From: an uncultured Solirubrobacteraceae bacterium
GTDB taxonomy: Bacteria; Actinomycetota; Thermoleophilia; Solirubrobacterales; Solirubrobacteraceae
Assembly (NCBI GenBank): GCA_902806215.1
Contig: CADCVT010000319.1
Location: forward strand, 1 to 16,594
Direction: 5' to 3'
DNA length: 16,594 bases
Each line of letters starts with the position of its first letter. The stretch's first letter is position 1. Both the position numbers and the translations under genes were made by a program. Below, in pieces: positions 1 to 6,707 of the stretch. Under the pieces are notes generated by a model, which was not told where the DNA came from, searched no databases, and worked only from the letters and a program-made list of their open reading frames with translations.

Positions 1-324
1 ACACGCCAGCGTCCGCTCCCACGCGCGGGGCACCGGCGGCGATAGGCGGAAGCTCCCGACGAGCTCGCGGTCGGCGGCGTCGAGCGGGCGCTTCAGGCGC
101 CGGTACGTCGGGCTCGATCCGTCGTGCGTGACGAGCTGCCATGCCTTGAGCGTGAACTCGAACCCCGGCGGCGCCTGCCGGCGCCAGCGCACGAGCGTCG
201 CGTCCTGCGGCGGCTCGTAGAACGTCTGCTGGACCTCGACGATGCGAAAGCGCCGGAAGTACTCGCGGGCGCCGATCGTGTAGCCGCACAGGCCGAGCCT
301 GACGCCGGTCGTCGCGGCTCGCAT
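1..324 (-). CDS. DUF72 (YecE-like) family protein, 5' part, cut by window edge
   Basis: This reading frame starts at ATG 324 and runs open off the left edge, giving the first 108 residues. It begins MRAATTGVRLGLCGYTIG and continues with VEVQQTFYEPP and PPGFEFTLKAWQLVTH. These are the strand-1 glycine motif, the 'N/Q-T-F-Y' motif and the 'F-K' strand that mark the DUF72 TIM-barrel family (Pfam DUF72, E. coli YecE). The biochemical role of the family is not settled. The family is usually about 240-300 residues, so roughly half is missing here. The gene lies 31 bases downstream of the secreted hydrolase on the same strand. A TACCGT box (332-337) sits 7 bases before the ATG and no Shine-Dalgarno sequence is visible, so a leaderless start is likely. 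Family assignment is strong; any function is unknown. Confidence 0.85.
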   Translation of the reverse strand, partial: MRAATTGVRLGLCGYTIGAREYFRRFRIVEVQQTFYEPPQDATLVRWRRQAPPGFEFTLKAWQLVTHDGSSPTYRRLKRPLDAADRELVGSFRLSPPVPRAWERTLAC

Positions 325-331
325 CCGCCGG

Positions 332-337
332 ACGGTA
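332..337 (-). promoter_or_regulatory. -10 box for a leaderless DUF72 transcript
   Basis: TACCGT on the minus strand fits the actinobacterial TANNNT -10 consensus and lies 7 bases before ATG 324. That places the expected +1 at the A of the start codon. No clear -35 box is seen. It sits in the 31-base gap after the hydrolase stop codon. Confidence 0.45.
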
Positions 338-355
338 GCGAGCGGCCACGCGTGC

Positions 356-2089
356 CTAGCGCGGGGCGCAGAGGCGGAAGGAGCGCCGCTGAGTGACCCG
401 CACCGAGCGGCCGGCGCGCCTGGCGGTGACGCGCAGCACGACGGTGACGGGCCCGGCCCGGTGGCCACGCAGGTCGATCCGCAGCCGGCGTCCCGTGGAC
501 GCGCCGACGCGGCGGCCGCGGACCGAGGCGACGACCTTCGTGACCCTGGCGCGCCGCACGCGGCGGGCGGTGAGGCGGAAGCTCCGGCGGCTCGAGCAGG
601 CCCGCCGCCCCTGCTGCGCGGGTGCCTGAGCGGCGGCCGCCGGGAGCGTGGCCTTCGGCGCCTGCGGGCCGTAGGCGGCCACGCCGTCGCGCGACGTCGC
701 GATCGGCAGGAAGCCCCAGCGGTCGACCTCACCGTCGTCGGCCGGCTGGCCGGGGCAGCCCTTGCGCATGTCCTCGCAGACGAAGCGCGTGCCGCCGTCG
801 CGGCCGACGTCGAGCCGCGACAGGTAGTGGTAGGAGAGGAGGTTGCCGCCGCCCTTCGGGTCGGCCGCGAGGTCGCCGGGGTCGCGGCGCCAGCGCGCGC
901 TCAGCAGCCGCCGGTCGGCCGTGGGGTCGCCCTTGACGTACCTGTCGAACCAGGCCAGCGTGTACCACGCGCTCAGATCGATCCCGCGCAACGTCGCGCG
1001 GAACGACGTGGTCGGCAGATACGAGAACTCGAAGTGCGTGCCGCCGCGGATCACGATCGCGCCGGTGTCGACGCCGGCCTTCGAGTACGCCAGTGACGCC
1101 GCGACCTTCTCCTTCGGATCGGGAGCCGAGCGCTTGCTGTCGCGGCCCGTGAGGTAGTCGACGGTGAGGTCGAGGGCGGGGACTCGGAGCGCGACGGGCC
1201 CGTCCTGGCCGCCACGCGAGCACCCGCCGTCCTCGGACGAGGGGTCGCAGAGCGAGTCCCATGCGACGACGGCGTCGATCCGCCTGTCCTGCTGGGCGAT
1301 CCACGAGACGCCGGACGCGCCGTAGGAATGCCCGGCGATCCCGATGCGGTCAGGGTCCACGAGCGCGTGATACGGGTTGAACGCGGCGTTGCGGCCCTCG
1401 GCGACCCGCCGCTCCTGCTTGGGGCAGTGGCTCGTGCCGCTGCGGCTCGGGCGCGCGCAGAAGGGCTTCGCGGGGGAGGAGAGCAGGAAGTCGAGCGCGT
1501 CCTGGGTGCCGTCGTAGAACGTGTTGCCGGCGACCTGGGAGTGCACGCCTTCGTTCGCGTCTGCGCCCTCTCCGACGTTGTCCGAGCGGCCCTGGCCCTG
1601 GGGGTCGGAGGTGATGACGACGTACCCGGCCTTCGCGAGCGTCTGCGCCGCCCACCAGTACATCTGCTCGGAGGCCTGGATCGAGCCGTTGGTGATGACG
1701 ATCGCCGGGCGCTTCGCCGGCCCCGCCTTCGTCGCCCACACGTGGCCGGAGATCGTCGAGCCGTTGCGCGCGGTGAACAGCACTGGCGTGACGAGGCCGC
1801 GTCCGCGCTTCTCGAAGTCGTAGAGCCGCACGTCGCCGGCGCAGCCGGAACCGAGGTGCCAGCACACGTCGCCGACGAACTGACGCTCGGGATCCGTCGC
1901 CTGGATCTGCGCGCCCGACGCCGCGTTCTCGGCGCTGCGCTGCTGGAGGTCCGCCTGGTACTCCGGCGTCTGGTGCTCCTTCGCGCGCTCTTCGCTCTTG
2001 GCGGTGTTCGCGCTCTCGTCCTGCGCGGCGGCGGGGCCGGCCGCGATCAGGACGGCGGTCAGAACGAGTGAGACTGCGAGACGGGGCAT
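356..2089 (-). CDS. Secreted alpha/beta hydrolase (dienelactone hydrolase-like)
   Basis: This is a 577-residue exported protein. Residues 1-22 form a signal peptide (MPRLAVSLVLTAVLIAAG, then AAAQ). The catalytic region spans about residues 90-390. It has an early strand/turn with IVITNGS (about 130-136), the nucleophile elbow GHSYGAS with Ser255, and a late GGTHF with the probable catalytic His352. The acid is not certain; Asp307 or Asp311 are candidates. Residues about 497-577 form an Arg-rich beta-sandwich tail ending in FRLCAPR, a tail type common on exported proteins of Thermoleophilia. The substrate is unknown; ester or amide hydrolysis is inferred from the fold. I chose ATG 2089 because the 16-residue extension to ATG 2137 has low-GC third positions (AAA, CAA, GTT, GCA) and overlaps an operator-like repeat. 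It is divergent from a TetR-type regulator, which may control it. Confidence 0.8.
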   Translation of the reverse strand: MPRLAVSLVLTAVLIAAGPAAAQDESANTAKSEERAKEHQTPEYQADLQQRSAENAASGAQIQATDPERQFVGDVCWHLGSGCAGDVRLYDFEKRGRGLVTPVLFTARNGSTISGHVWATKAGPAKRPAIVITNGSIQASEQMYWWAAQTLAKAGYVVITSDPQGQGRSDNVGEGADANEGVHSQVAGNTFYDGTQDALDFLLSSPAKPFCARPSRSGTSHCPKQERRVAEGRNAAFNPYHALVDPDRIGIAGHSYGASGVSWIAQQDRRIDAVVAWDSLCDPSSEDGGCSRGGQDGPVALRVPALDLTVDYLTGRDSKRSAPDPKEKVAASLAYSKAGVDTGAIVIRGGTHFEFSYLPTTSFRATLRGIDLSAWYTLAWFDRYVKGDPTADRRLLSARWRRDPGDLAADPKGGGNLLSYHYLSRLDVGRDGGTRFVCEDMRKGCPGQPADDGEVDRWGFLPIATSRDGVAAYGPQAPKATLPAAAAQAPAQQGRRACSSRRSFRLTARRVRRARVTKVVASVRGRRVGASTGRRLRIDLRGHRAGPVTVVLRVTARRAGRSVRVTQRRSFRLCAPR

Positions 2090-2130
2090 CCCCTCTGCAA
2101 CGGTGCGCGGCGGCAGGACTTGCGGTTTGC

Positions 2131-2154
2131 GCAACATCTACGCCACCGTGTTGC
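2131..2154. promoter_or_regulatory. Operator-like inverted repeat between the hydrolase and the TetR gene
   Basis: GCAACA at 2131-2136 and TGTTGC at 2149-2154 are perfect inverted arms separated by 12 bases. The left arm overlaps a second small palindrome, TTGCGCAA (2127-2134). The repeat lies in the 93-base gap between two divergent starts (2089 and 2183), where a TetR-family protein would normally bind its own operator. Binding is an inference. Confidence 0.4.
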
Positions 2155-2182
2155 AGCATGCGTCGCGTGCGATGCTCTGCCC

Positions 2183-2746
2183 GTGACCGCGACGGCACGG
2201 CCGACGTCCGCCGACGCCCTGCGCCTGGGGCGTCGCAGCTTCCTCTCCGGTGAGCGCATCGACATGAGCGCCCTGGCGGACGCGCTGGGGGTGAACCGGG
2301 TCACGCTCTACCGCTGGTACGGGTCGCGCGACAAGTTCCTCGTCGAGCTCATCTGGTCGCTGGCTCGTGACACGCTCGACATCGCCGAGCGCCAGACGCG
2401 CACCCGCGGCGCCAAGCGCGTGGTCGCCGTCGTCACGCGCTTCCTCGACGACGTGATCACGAACCCGGGCATGCAGCGGTGGCTGGCCGACGAGGGCGAG
2501 CACGCGATGCGGCTGCTGACCCGCCACGAGACCGACTTCCAGCCGCGGCTCATCGCGGCGATCGAAGCGCTGCTCGAGGCCGAGACCGATGCGGGACGGC
2601 TCGACCTGCCCGTCGAACTCCACGAGCTCGCGTACGTGATCGTCCGGCTCATCGAGTCCTACACGTACCTCGACCTCATCACGGGGGAGAGGCCCGACGC
2701 GAGCCGCGCCGAGCCGATCCTGCGGATGCTCGTCCGACTCGACTGA
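2183..2746 (+). CDS. TetR/AcrR transcriptional regulator, QsdR family
   Basis: This is a 187-residue regulator. The N-terminal helix-turn-helix (about residues 22-58) carries the TetR signature: DMSALADALGVNRVTLYRWY followed by GSRDKFL. The C-terminal half contains RWLADEGEHAMRLLTR, FQPRLIAAIEALL and ELAYVIVRLIESYTYLDLI. I recognise this pattern from the QsdR-type ligand domain. The Rhodococcus namesake controls an N-acyl-homoserine lactonase, but that pairing should not be carried over to this locus. GTG 2183 is preferred over an upstream TTG at 2120 because the extra segment is not TetR-like and crosses the putative operator. GATGCT, an imperfect -10 box, lies 6 bases before the GTG. The neighbours are a divergent secreted hydrolase and a SulP transporter starting 5 bases downstream, both plausible targets. 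Confidence 0.85.
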   Translation: MTATARPTSADALRLGRRSFLSGERIDMSALADALGVNRVTLYRWYGSRDKFLVELIWSLARDTLDIAERQTRTRGAKRVVAVVTRFLDDVITNPGMQRWLADEGEHAMRLLTRHETDFQPRLIAAIEALLEAETDAGRLDLPVELHELAYVIVRLIESYTYLDLITGERPDASRAEPILRMLVRLD

Positions 2747-2751
2747 CGTCA

Positions 2752-4242
2752 ATGAACCTGTCTGCCGTTGCGCGCTTGCCGCGCCGCCCCCGACTGCCCG
2801 CCGGCGACGTCCTGCGGGTCGAGCTGCTGGCCGGTCTCGTCGTCGCGCTCGCGCTTATCCCCGAGGCGATCTCGTTCTCGCTCATCGCCGGCGTCGACCC
2901 CAAGGTCGGCCTCTACGCCTCGTTCACGATCGCGGTGACCATCGCGATCGCCGGCGGTCGGCCCGCGATGATCTCCGCGGCGACCGGAGCGATGGCGCTC
3001 GTCGTCGTCTCGCTCGTCAAGGACCATGGGCTCGAGTACCTGCTGGCGGCCGGCATCCTCGCCGGGCTCATCCAGGTCGTTCTCGGCGTCCTGCGCGTCC
3101 CGCGGCTCATGCGGTTCGTGCCGCGCTCGGTCATGACCGGCTTCGTCAACGCGTTGGCCATCCTGATCTTCCTCGCCCAGGTCCCGTACATCCGCGAGGG
3201 CGGCATGCTCGGTGCCATCCTCATCGCAATCGGCCTGGCGATCATCTACACGGTGCCGCGGGTCGTGCCCTCGATCCCGTCGCCACTCGTGGCGATCGTG
3301 CTGCTCACCGGGTTCGTGGTCGCGGGCGGCATCGACCTGCCGAACGTCGGCGACGAGGGCGAGCTGCCGAGCGCGCTTCCGCTGCTCGGGCTGCCCGGCG
3401 TGCCGTTCTCGCTGGAGACGTTGGGGATCATCCTGCCGTACTCGCTCGCGCTGGCAGCGGTCGGCCTGCTCGAGTCGCTGATGACCGCGCGGCTCGTCGA
3501 CGACATCACCGAGACCGGGTCGGACAAGGACCGCGAGGCGCGAGGGCAGGGCATCGCCAACGTCGTCACCGGCTTCTTCGGCGGCATGGCGGGCTGCGCG
3601 ATGATCGGTCAGACGATGATCAACGTGCGGGTCAGCGGCGCCCGCACGAGGATCTCGACGTTCTGCGCGGGCCTGTTCCTGCTCGTTCTCGTCGTCGCCC
3701 TCGGCGACCTCGTCGCGATCATCCCGATGGCGGCGCTGGTCGCCGTGATGATCCTCGTGTCGCTGTCGACCTTCGACTGGCACTCGATCGCACCGAAGAC
3801 GCTCAGGCGGATGCCGGCCTCGGAGACGCTCGTGATGGTCGTGACGATCATCGGGACGGTCGCCACCGGCAACCTCGCGATCGGCGTCGGTGCCGGCGTG
3901 CTGACCGCGATGGCCGCGTTCGCCCGCAAGGTCGCGCACCTCGTTGACGTCGACCGCGTGCTGGATCCGGACGGCACCTCCGTCTTCTACTCCGTCAAGG
4001 GCGAGCTGTTCTTCGCGTCGGACCAGGAGCTCGTCGACTCGTTCGACTACGCCGGCGACCCCGAGCGCGTGCTGATCGACTTCTCGCACGCACACGTCTG
4101 GGACGCGTCGGCGGTCGCCGCGCTGGACGCGATCGAGCAGCACTACGCGCGGCACGGCTGCACCGTGGAGATCACCGGCCTCAACGACCCGAGCGCCGAG
4201 CTGCACGAGACGCTCTCCGGCCAGATGGCGGCCGCGCCCTGA
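2752..4242 (+). CDS. SulP family inorganic anion transporter with STAS domain
   Basis: This is a 496-residue inner-membrane transporter of the SLC26/SulP family. Members move sulfate, bicarbonate or other anions; the substrate here cannot be read from sequence. Hydrophobic segments fill about residues 22-390. Family motifs include LIPEAISFSLIAGVDPKVGL (36-55), GLLESLMTAR (238-247) and GGMAGCAMIGQTMINVRVSG (277-296). A C-terminal cytoplasmic STAS domain spans about 408-490, with the DxS motif WDAS at 450-453; the Ser corresponds to the phosphorylatable position in anti-sigma antagonists. No carbonic anhydrase domain is fused. ATG 2752 is 5 bases after the TetR stop codon, so the two are probably one transcript. 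The ORF is convergent with the M23 gene across a 21-base gap that holds no clear terminator. Confidence 0.92.
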   Translation: MNLSAVARLPRRPRLPAGDVLRVELLAGLVVALALIPEAISFSLIAGVDPKVGLYASFTIAVTIAIAGGRPAMISAATGAMALVVVSLVKDHGLEYLLAAGILAGLIQVVLGVLRVPRLMRFVPRSVMTGFVNALAILIFLAQVPYIREGGMLGAILIAIGLAIIYTVPRVVPSIPSPLVAIVLLTGFVVAGGIDLPNVGDEGELPSALPLLGLPGVPFSLETLGIILPYSLALAAVGLLESLMTARLVDDITETGSDKDREARGQGIANVVTGFFGGMAGCAMIGQTMINVRVSGARTRISTFCAGLFLLVLVVALGDLVAIIPMAALVAVMILVSLSTFDWHSIAPKTLRRMPASETLVMVVTIIGTVATGNLAIGVGAGVLTAMAAFARKVAHLVDVDRVLDPDGTSVFYSVKGELFFASDQELVDSFDYAGDPERVLIDFSHAHVWDASAVAALDAIEQHYARHGCTVEITGLNDPSAELHETLSGQMAAAP

Positions 4243-4263
4243 GGCTCGTCCGGCCGGCGTGAG

Positions 4264-5118
4264 CTAGCCGGCGGCGTCCCAGCGCTTGAGCGCGGGGAGC
4301 GGGTCGATCGGCGAGCCGCCCTCCTGCCAGCCCGGCGCGGTCCACAGCTCGAAGTGCAGGTGGCAGCCGTTCGCGCGGCCGGTGTCGCCGACCTCGCCGA
4401 TCGGCTGGCCCGCGGTGACGCGGTCGCCCTTCTCGACGGTCGCCGGCGCGGCCAGGTGCATGTACGCCTGGCCGGTGCCGTCGTCGGCCTTGATGGCGAC
4501 GTAGTTGCCGGCGCGCGACTGGAACTTCTTGAACGTCACGACGCCCGAGAGCGCGGCGACGATCGGCGTGCCGCACTTGGCGAACACGTCGTGGCCGTCG
4601 TGACCGCGCCCGCCGCCGAAGCCGTTGGTCTCCGTGCCGTAGTCGTGCTCGCCCCGGACGGGGAAGACGCCGCCGTCGGACGCCGGCGTCGTGCTCGGCG
4701 CGGGCGCTGCGGCGGGCTTCGCCGCCGCGACGACGCGCAGGCGCGCGCCGGTCGCCGCGGCGGTGGCCGTGGTCACGCGCACCGGGCCGCTGCGTGCGCC
4801 GCTCGGCACCGAGACGAGCACGCGGTGGGGGCTCTTCTCCGACGGCCGTGCGGTGCGGTCGTCGCGCGAGCCGCGGCCCCCGAGGAAGGTCACCTTGCGC
4901 GTCTGCGCGAGGCCCTCGCCGCTGAGGCGCAGCACGTGCCCGCGCGGGCAGCTGGCCTCGTCGCCGGTTCCGCAGGTCAGCGCCGACAGCTCGGGCTCCT
5001 CGAAGCCGGCGCCGCCGTTCGCGGTCTCGTGCGCGGACGCGGGGCCCGCGCACAGCAGTGCGGCGAGAGAGGCCAGCGCAAGCGCAGGCAGAGCACGTGG
5101 ACGGACGGTATGGGTCAT
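4264..5118 (-). CDS. Secreted M23 (LytM-type) peptidase with TIG-like N-terminal domain
   Basis: This is a 284-residue exported zinc metallopeptidase, presumed to cut peptidoglycan cross-links. A signal peptide covers about residues 1-29 (cleavage near ASA/HE). Residues about 42-131 form a beta-rich TIG/IPT-like domain (CPRGHVLRLSGEGL, KVTFLGGRGS, VPSGARSGPVRV). An Ala/Pro linker covers 132-148. The LytM domain covers about 150-275 and has all expected metal and catalytic residues: H173 and D177 in HDGHD, H221 in YMHL, and H253/H255 in HLHFEL. The catalytic site is complete, so I expect activity. ATG 5118 has GAAGG 5 bases upstream; an in-frame GTG at 5124 would overlap that site. The gene lies directly behind a c-di-AMP riboswitch, which matches the known regulation of cell-wall hydrolases in actinobacteria. 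Confidence 0.92.
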   Translation of the reverse strand: MTHTVRPRALPALALASLAALLCAGPASAHETANGGAGFEEPELSALTCGTGDEASCPRGHVLRLSGEGLAQTRKVTFLGGRGSRDDRTARPSEKSPHRVLVSVPSGARSGPVRVTTATAAATGARLRVVAAAKPAAAPAPSTTPASDGGVFPVRGEHDYGTETNGFGGGRGHDGHDVFAKCGTPIVAALSGVVTFKKFQSRAGNYVAIKADDGTGQAYMHLAAPATVEKGDRVTAGQPIGEVGDTGRANGCHLHFELWTAPGWQEGGSPIDPLPALKRWDAAG

Positions 5119-5140
5119 CGACACCTTCGCGGAATCTGTG

Positions 5141-5265
5141 GGTGCCTACGAGGTGAGCTGACGGGCTCGCGCGCAGATCTCGCGCTACGGCTCACACAAG
5201 CCGATTCGCCCCAACAACGTGGTTCCCCCGCTCCCGGTCAGACAGGCCGACCGGGACTCGGCAAC
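5141..5265 (-). ncRNA. c-di-AMP riboswitch (ydaO-yuaA type)
   Basis: Reading the minus strand 5' to 3', the conserved blocks of the ydaO aptamer appear in order. They are TTGCCGAGTC (P1 5' side and first core), a CCCGGTC/GACCGGG hairpin (5255-5249 with 5239-5233), GGGGGAACC (5229-5221), TGGGGCGAATC (5213-5203), CCGTAGCGCGAG, and CCGTCAGCTCACCTCGTAGG (5164-5145). P1 can close by TGCC (5263-5260) with GGCA (5146-5143). The aptamer ends only about 12 bases before the GAAGG ribosome site of the M23 gene and I see no terminator stem in between, so control of translation initiation is more likely than attenuation (inference). In this RNA class c-di-AMP binding turns expression off. Confidence 0.9.
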
Positions 5266-5281
5266 GTCAAACGACTCCGGC

Positions 5282-5287
5282 AGGGTA
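5282..5287 (-). promoter_or_regulatory. -10 box of the riboswitch-M23 transcript
   Basis: TACCCT on the minus strand (TANNNT type) would start RNA at about 5275, roughly 10 bases before the first conserved riboswitch helix. No good -35 box is seen at 17-18 bases spacing. Confidence 0.35.
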
Positions 5288-5327
5288 ACGACCCGGGCGT
5301 CATAACGCGTCCCCAGGAAGGAGATCG

Positions 5328-5363
5328 GCCCCTCCCGGCGAACGTGCACGCGCCGAGAGGGGC
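5328..5363 (-). terminator. Strong stem-loop terminator after the repeat-protein gene
   Basis: A 13-base-pair stem (arms 5363-5351 and 5340-5328, one G-T pair, 10-base loop) starts 16 bases after the stop codon of the 5380-6567 gene. It has no U-run behind it. It separates that gene from the riboswitch promoter of the M23 gene. U-less hairpins of this type are common at actinobacterial gene ends. Confidence 0.65.
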
Positions 5364-5379
5364 TCCGTGCGGTCCCGCC

Positions 5380-6567
5380 TCAGCGCCGCGGGAGCGCGAC
5401 CGTCAGCGTCGTCTTGCGTGCCGCGCCCTTGGGCGGGGTCATCGTGACGACGAGCTTCGCGCGCCTGGCGCCGCGCAGCTTGCGGCGCACCGACGCCGGC
5501 AGGGTCAGGCGGACGGTCTTCGGGCCGCCCGCGGCGACGCGGAAGCGCAGGACCGCGCGGCTGGCGGCCGAAGCGCGCGCGCCGCCGGCCGCGGTGACGA
5601 CCGCGGTGCCCGCGCAGCCCGCCGGGCAGCTCGCCCTGAACGTCATCGTCTTGGCGCCGGGGCCGACCTTCGGCTTCGCCGGGACGAGCGGCGCGATGAG
5701 GTCGTCGCCCTCGTCGATGACCGGCTTCTTCGCGGGCACGAGCGGCGCGATGAGGTCATCGCCCTCGTCGATCGCCGGCTTCTTCGCCGGGACGAGCGGC
5801 GCGATGAGGTCGTCGCCTTCGTCGACGGGCTTCGCCGCCGATGTGCCGCCGGTCTTCGTGAACGTGATCGTGCCCGACCACGCGAGCGTCGCCGTGCAGC
5901 GCTCGCCCTCCTGCTGCGAGTAGCCCGGGCAGTTGCCGGCGAGCACCTGACCCGGCTGCGGCTTGACGACTTGGACGATCTTGCCCATGCCCACCGCCTC
6001 GGGCGGCAGCTCGAAGCGCTGCTCGAAGACGCTCATGTCGCCGGCGGGCTCCCACAGCGCGTGCGGGTCGCCGTCGGTCTCGAAGAGGTCGGTCGGGTCG
6101 ATCGCGGAGCCCGGGCACTTGTGGTCGACGAACTCGACGTGGTCGAACGGCTTGAACCTCAGGCCGTACGGCGTCGGCCCCGCCCCGTCGAGGCTCGTGA
6201 CGCTGAGCGGCTCGTCGCGGACGTCCTTGCCCTCGCACACGATGTGGCTGGAGTAGGCCGGGACCTTGCTTACCGTGTCGTACGTGCGCTTGACCGTGCC
6301 CTCGAGCGCCGTCGGCTGGGTGGGCGTCGTGTACGTGCCCTGGAGCACGCCGGTGTCGTCGAAGCGCACGCCGTCCAGGCGCGAGGACCAGCTGAACGAC
6401 GCCTCGGTCGTCCGCGTCTCGATGTTGCCGCCCGACCCGAGATCGAGGTTCAGCTTGTATGTGCCGCTCCCGACCGCCTCGACGCGGTACTCGGAGCCGG
6501 CGTGGGCGAGGCCGGGGGCCGCGGCGAACGCGCAGAGCGCGGCGGCGAGGGTCATGCGCTTCGTCAT
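5380..6567 (-). CDS. Exported protein with 18-residue tandem repeats, unknown function
   Basis: This is a 395-residue protein. Residues 1-23 are a signal peptide (MTKRMTLAAALCAFAAAPG, cleavage near AHA/GS). The mature N-terminal part (about 24-240) is beta-rich with paired cysteines (IVCEGK, HKCPGS, GNCPGYSQQEGERC) and matches no family I recognise. Residues about 247-297 hold three near-identical copies of an 18-residue unit, IDEGDDLIAPLVPAKKPV. Residues about 298-395 form a basic beta-sandwich tail (FRASCPAGCAG, RLTLPASVRRKLRGAR) typical of exported proteins in this lineage. The acidic repeat between two folded parts looks like a spacer or cell-surface stalk (inference). ATG 6567 has GAGG 2 bases upstream; longer frames upstream lack a signal peptide. 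A stem-loop closes the gene. Confidence 0.75.
   Translation of the reverse strand: MTKRMTLAAALCAFAAAPGLAHAGSEYRVEAVGSGTYKLNLDLGSGGNIETRTTEASFSWSSRLDGVRFDDTGVLQGTYTTPTQPTALEGTVKRTYDTVSKVPAYSSHIVCEGKDVRDEPLSVTSLDGAGPTPYGLRFKPFDHVEFVDHKCPGSAIDPTDLFETDGDPHALWEPAGDMSVFEQRFELPPEAVGMGKIVQVVKPQPGQVLAGNCPGYSQQEGERCTATLAWSGTITFTKTGGTSAAKPVDEGDDLIAPLVPAKKPAIDEGDDLIAPLVPAKKPVIDEGDDLIAPLVPAKPKVGPGAKTMTFRASCPAGCAGTAVVTAAGGARASAASRAVLRFRVAAGGPKTVRLTLPASVRRKLRGARRAKLVVTMTPPKGAARKTTLTVALPRR
5678..5828 (-). repeat. Three tandem 54-base repeats within the exported protein
   Basis: Copies begin at + strand positions 5678, 5732 and 5786, exactly 54 bases apart; the third is truncated at about 5828. They differ by a few mostly silent changes. 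Each encodes an acidic run (DEGDD) followed by LIAPLVPAK. The exact period keeps frame, so copy-number change would not break the gene. Confidence 0.9.
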
Positions 6568-6660
6568 GACCTCACTGTCGGCGCTGGGGGACAGGGGTAC
6601 ATCGGGGATCCCCCCGGCATTCGGGCGCCGCGACCCCGGCCCCCGGCGTCGCGGTTCCCC

Positions 6661-6666
6661 TACCCT
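6661..6666 (+). promoter_or_regulatory. -10 box upstream of the mini-ORF and DUF808
   Basis: TACCCT lies 8 bases before GTG 6675 and 37 bases before the DUF808 ATG 6704. Transcription would therefore start at or next to the mini-ORF start codon. Confidence 0.4.
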
Positions 6667-6674
6667 CTCGCGCC

Positions 6675-6707
6675 GTGACGACAGCGACCCTGACCCCGCG
6701 CCGATGA
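6675..6707 (+). CDS. Possible 10-codon leaderless mini-ORF coupled to DUF808
   Basis: The frame is GTG-ACG-ACA-GCG-ACC-CTG-ACC-CCG-CGC-CGA and then TGA, coding VTTATLTPRR. Its stop overlaps the DUF808 start as ATGA (6704-6707). A TANNNT box sits 8 bases before the GTG, so the RNA could begin at the start codon. There is no Shine-Dalgarno sequence before ATG 6704, so ribosomes finishing the mini-ORF could re-initiate there. Leaderless short ORFs are documented in mycobacteria; translation of this one is an inference. The peptide shows no obvious attenuator residue run. Confidence 0.35.
   Translation: MTTATLTPRR

Noticed and set aside
2090..2137. Upstream ATG 2137 as the hydrolase start
   Set aside because: The 16 extra codons have poor third-position GC and the ATG lies inside the inverted repeat. 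ATG 2089 gives a clean signal peptide, though the ribosome site is not ideal.
2749..4206. Long open frame on the minus strand opposite the SulP gene
   Set aside because: Its translation is Arg/Asp/His-rich low-complexity without domains, as expected from a frame opposite a high-GC gene. The + strand has complete SulP and STAS motifs.
5678..5828. The 54-base repeats as a CRISPR-like array
   Set aside because: The copies are directly adjacent with no spacers and keep the reading frame of an exported protein.
4354..6678. 774-codon + strand frame across the M23 gene, riboswitch and repeat gene
   Set aside because: It runs through a well-supported riboswitch and opposite two genes with signal peptides; it is an Arg/Ala-rich shadow.
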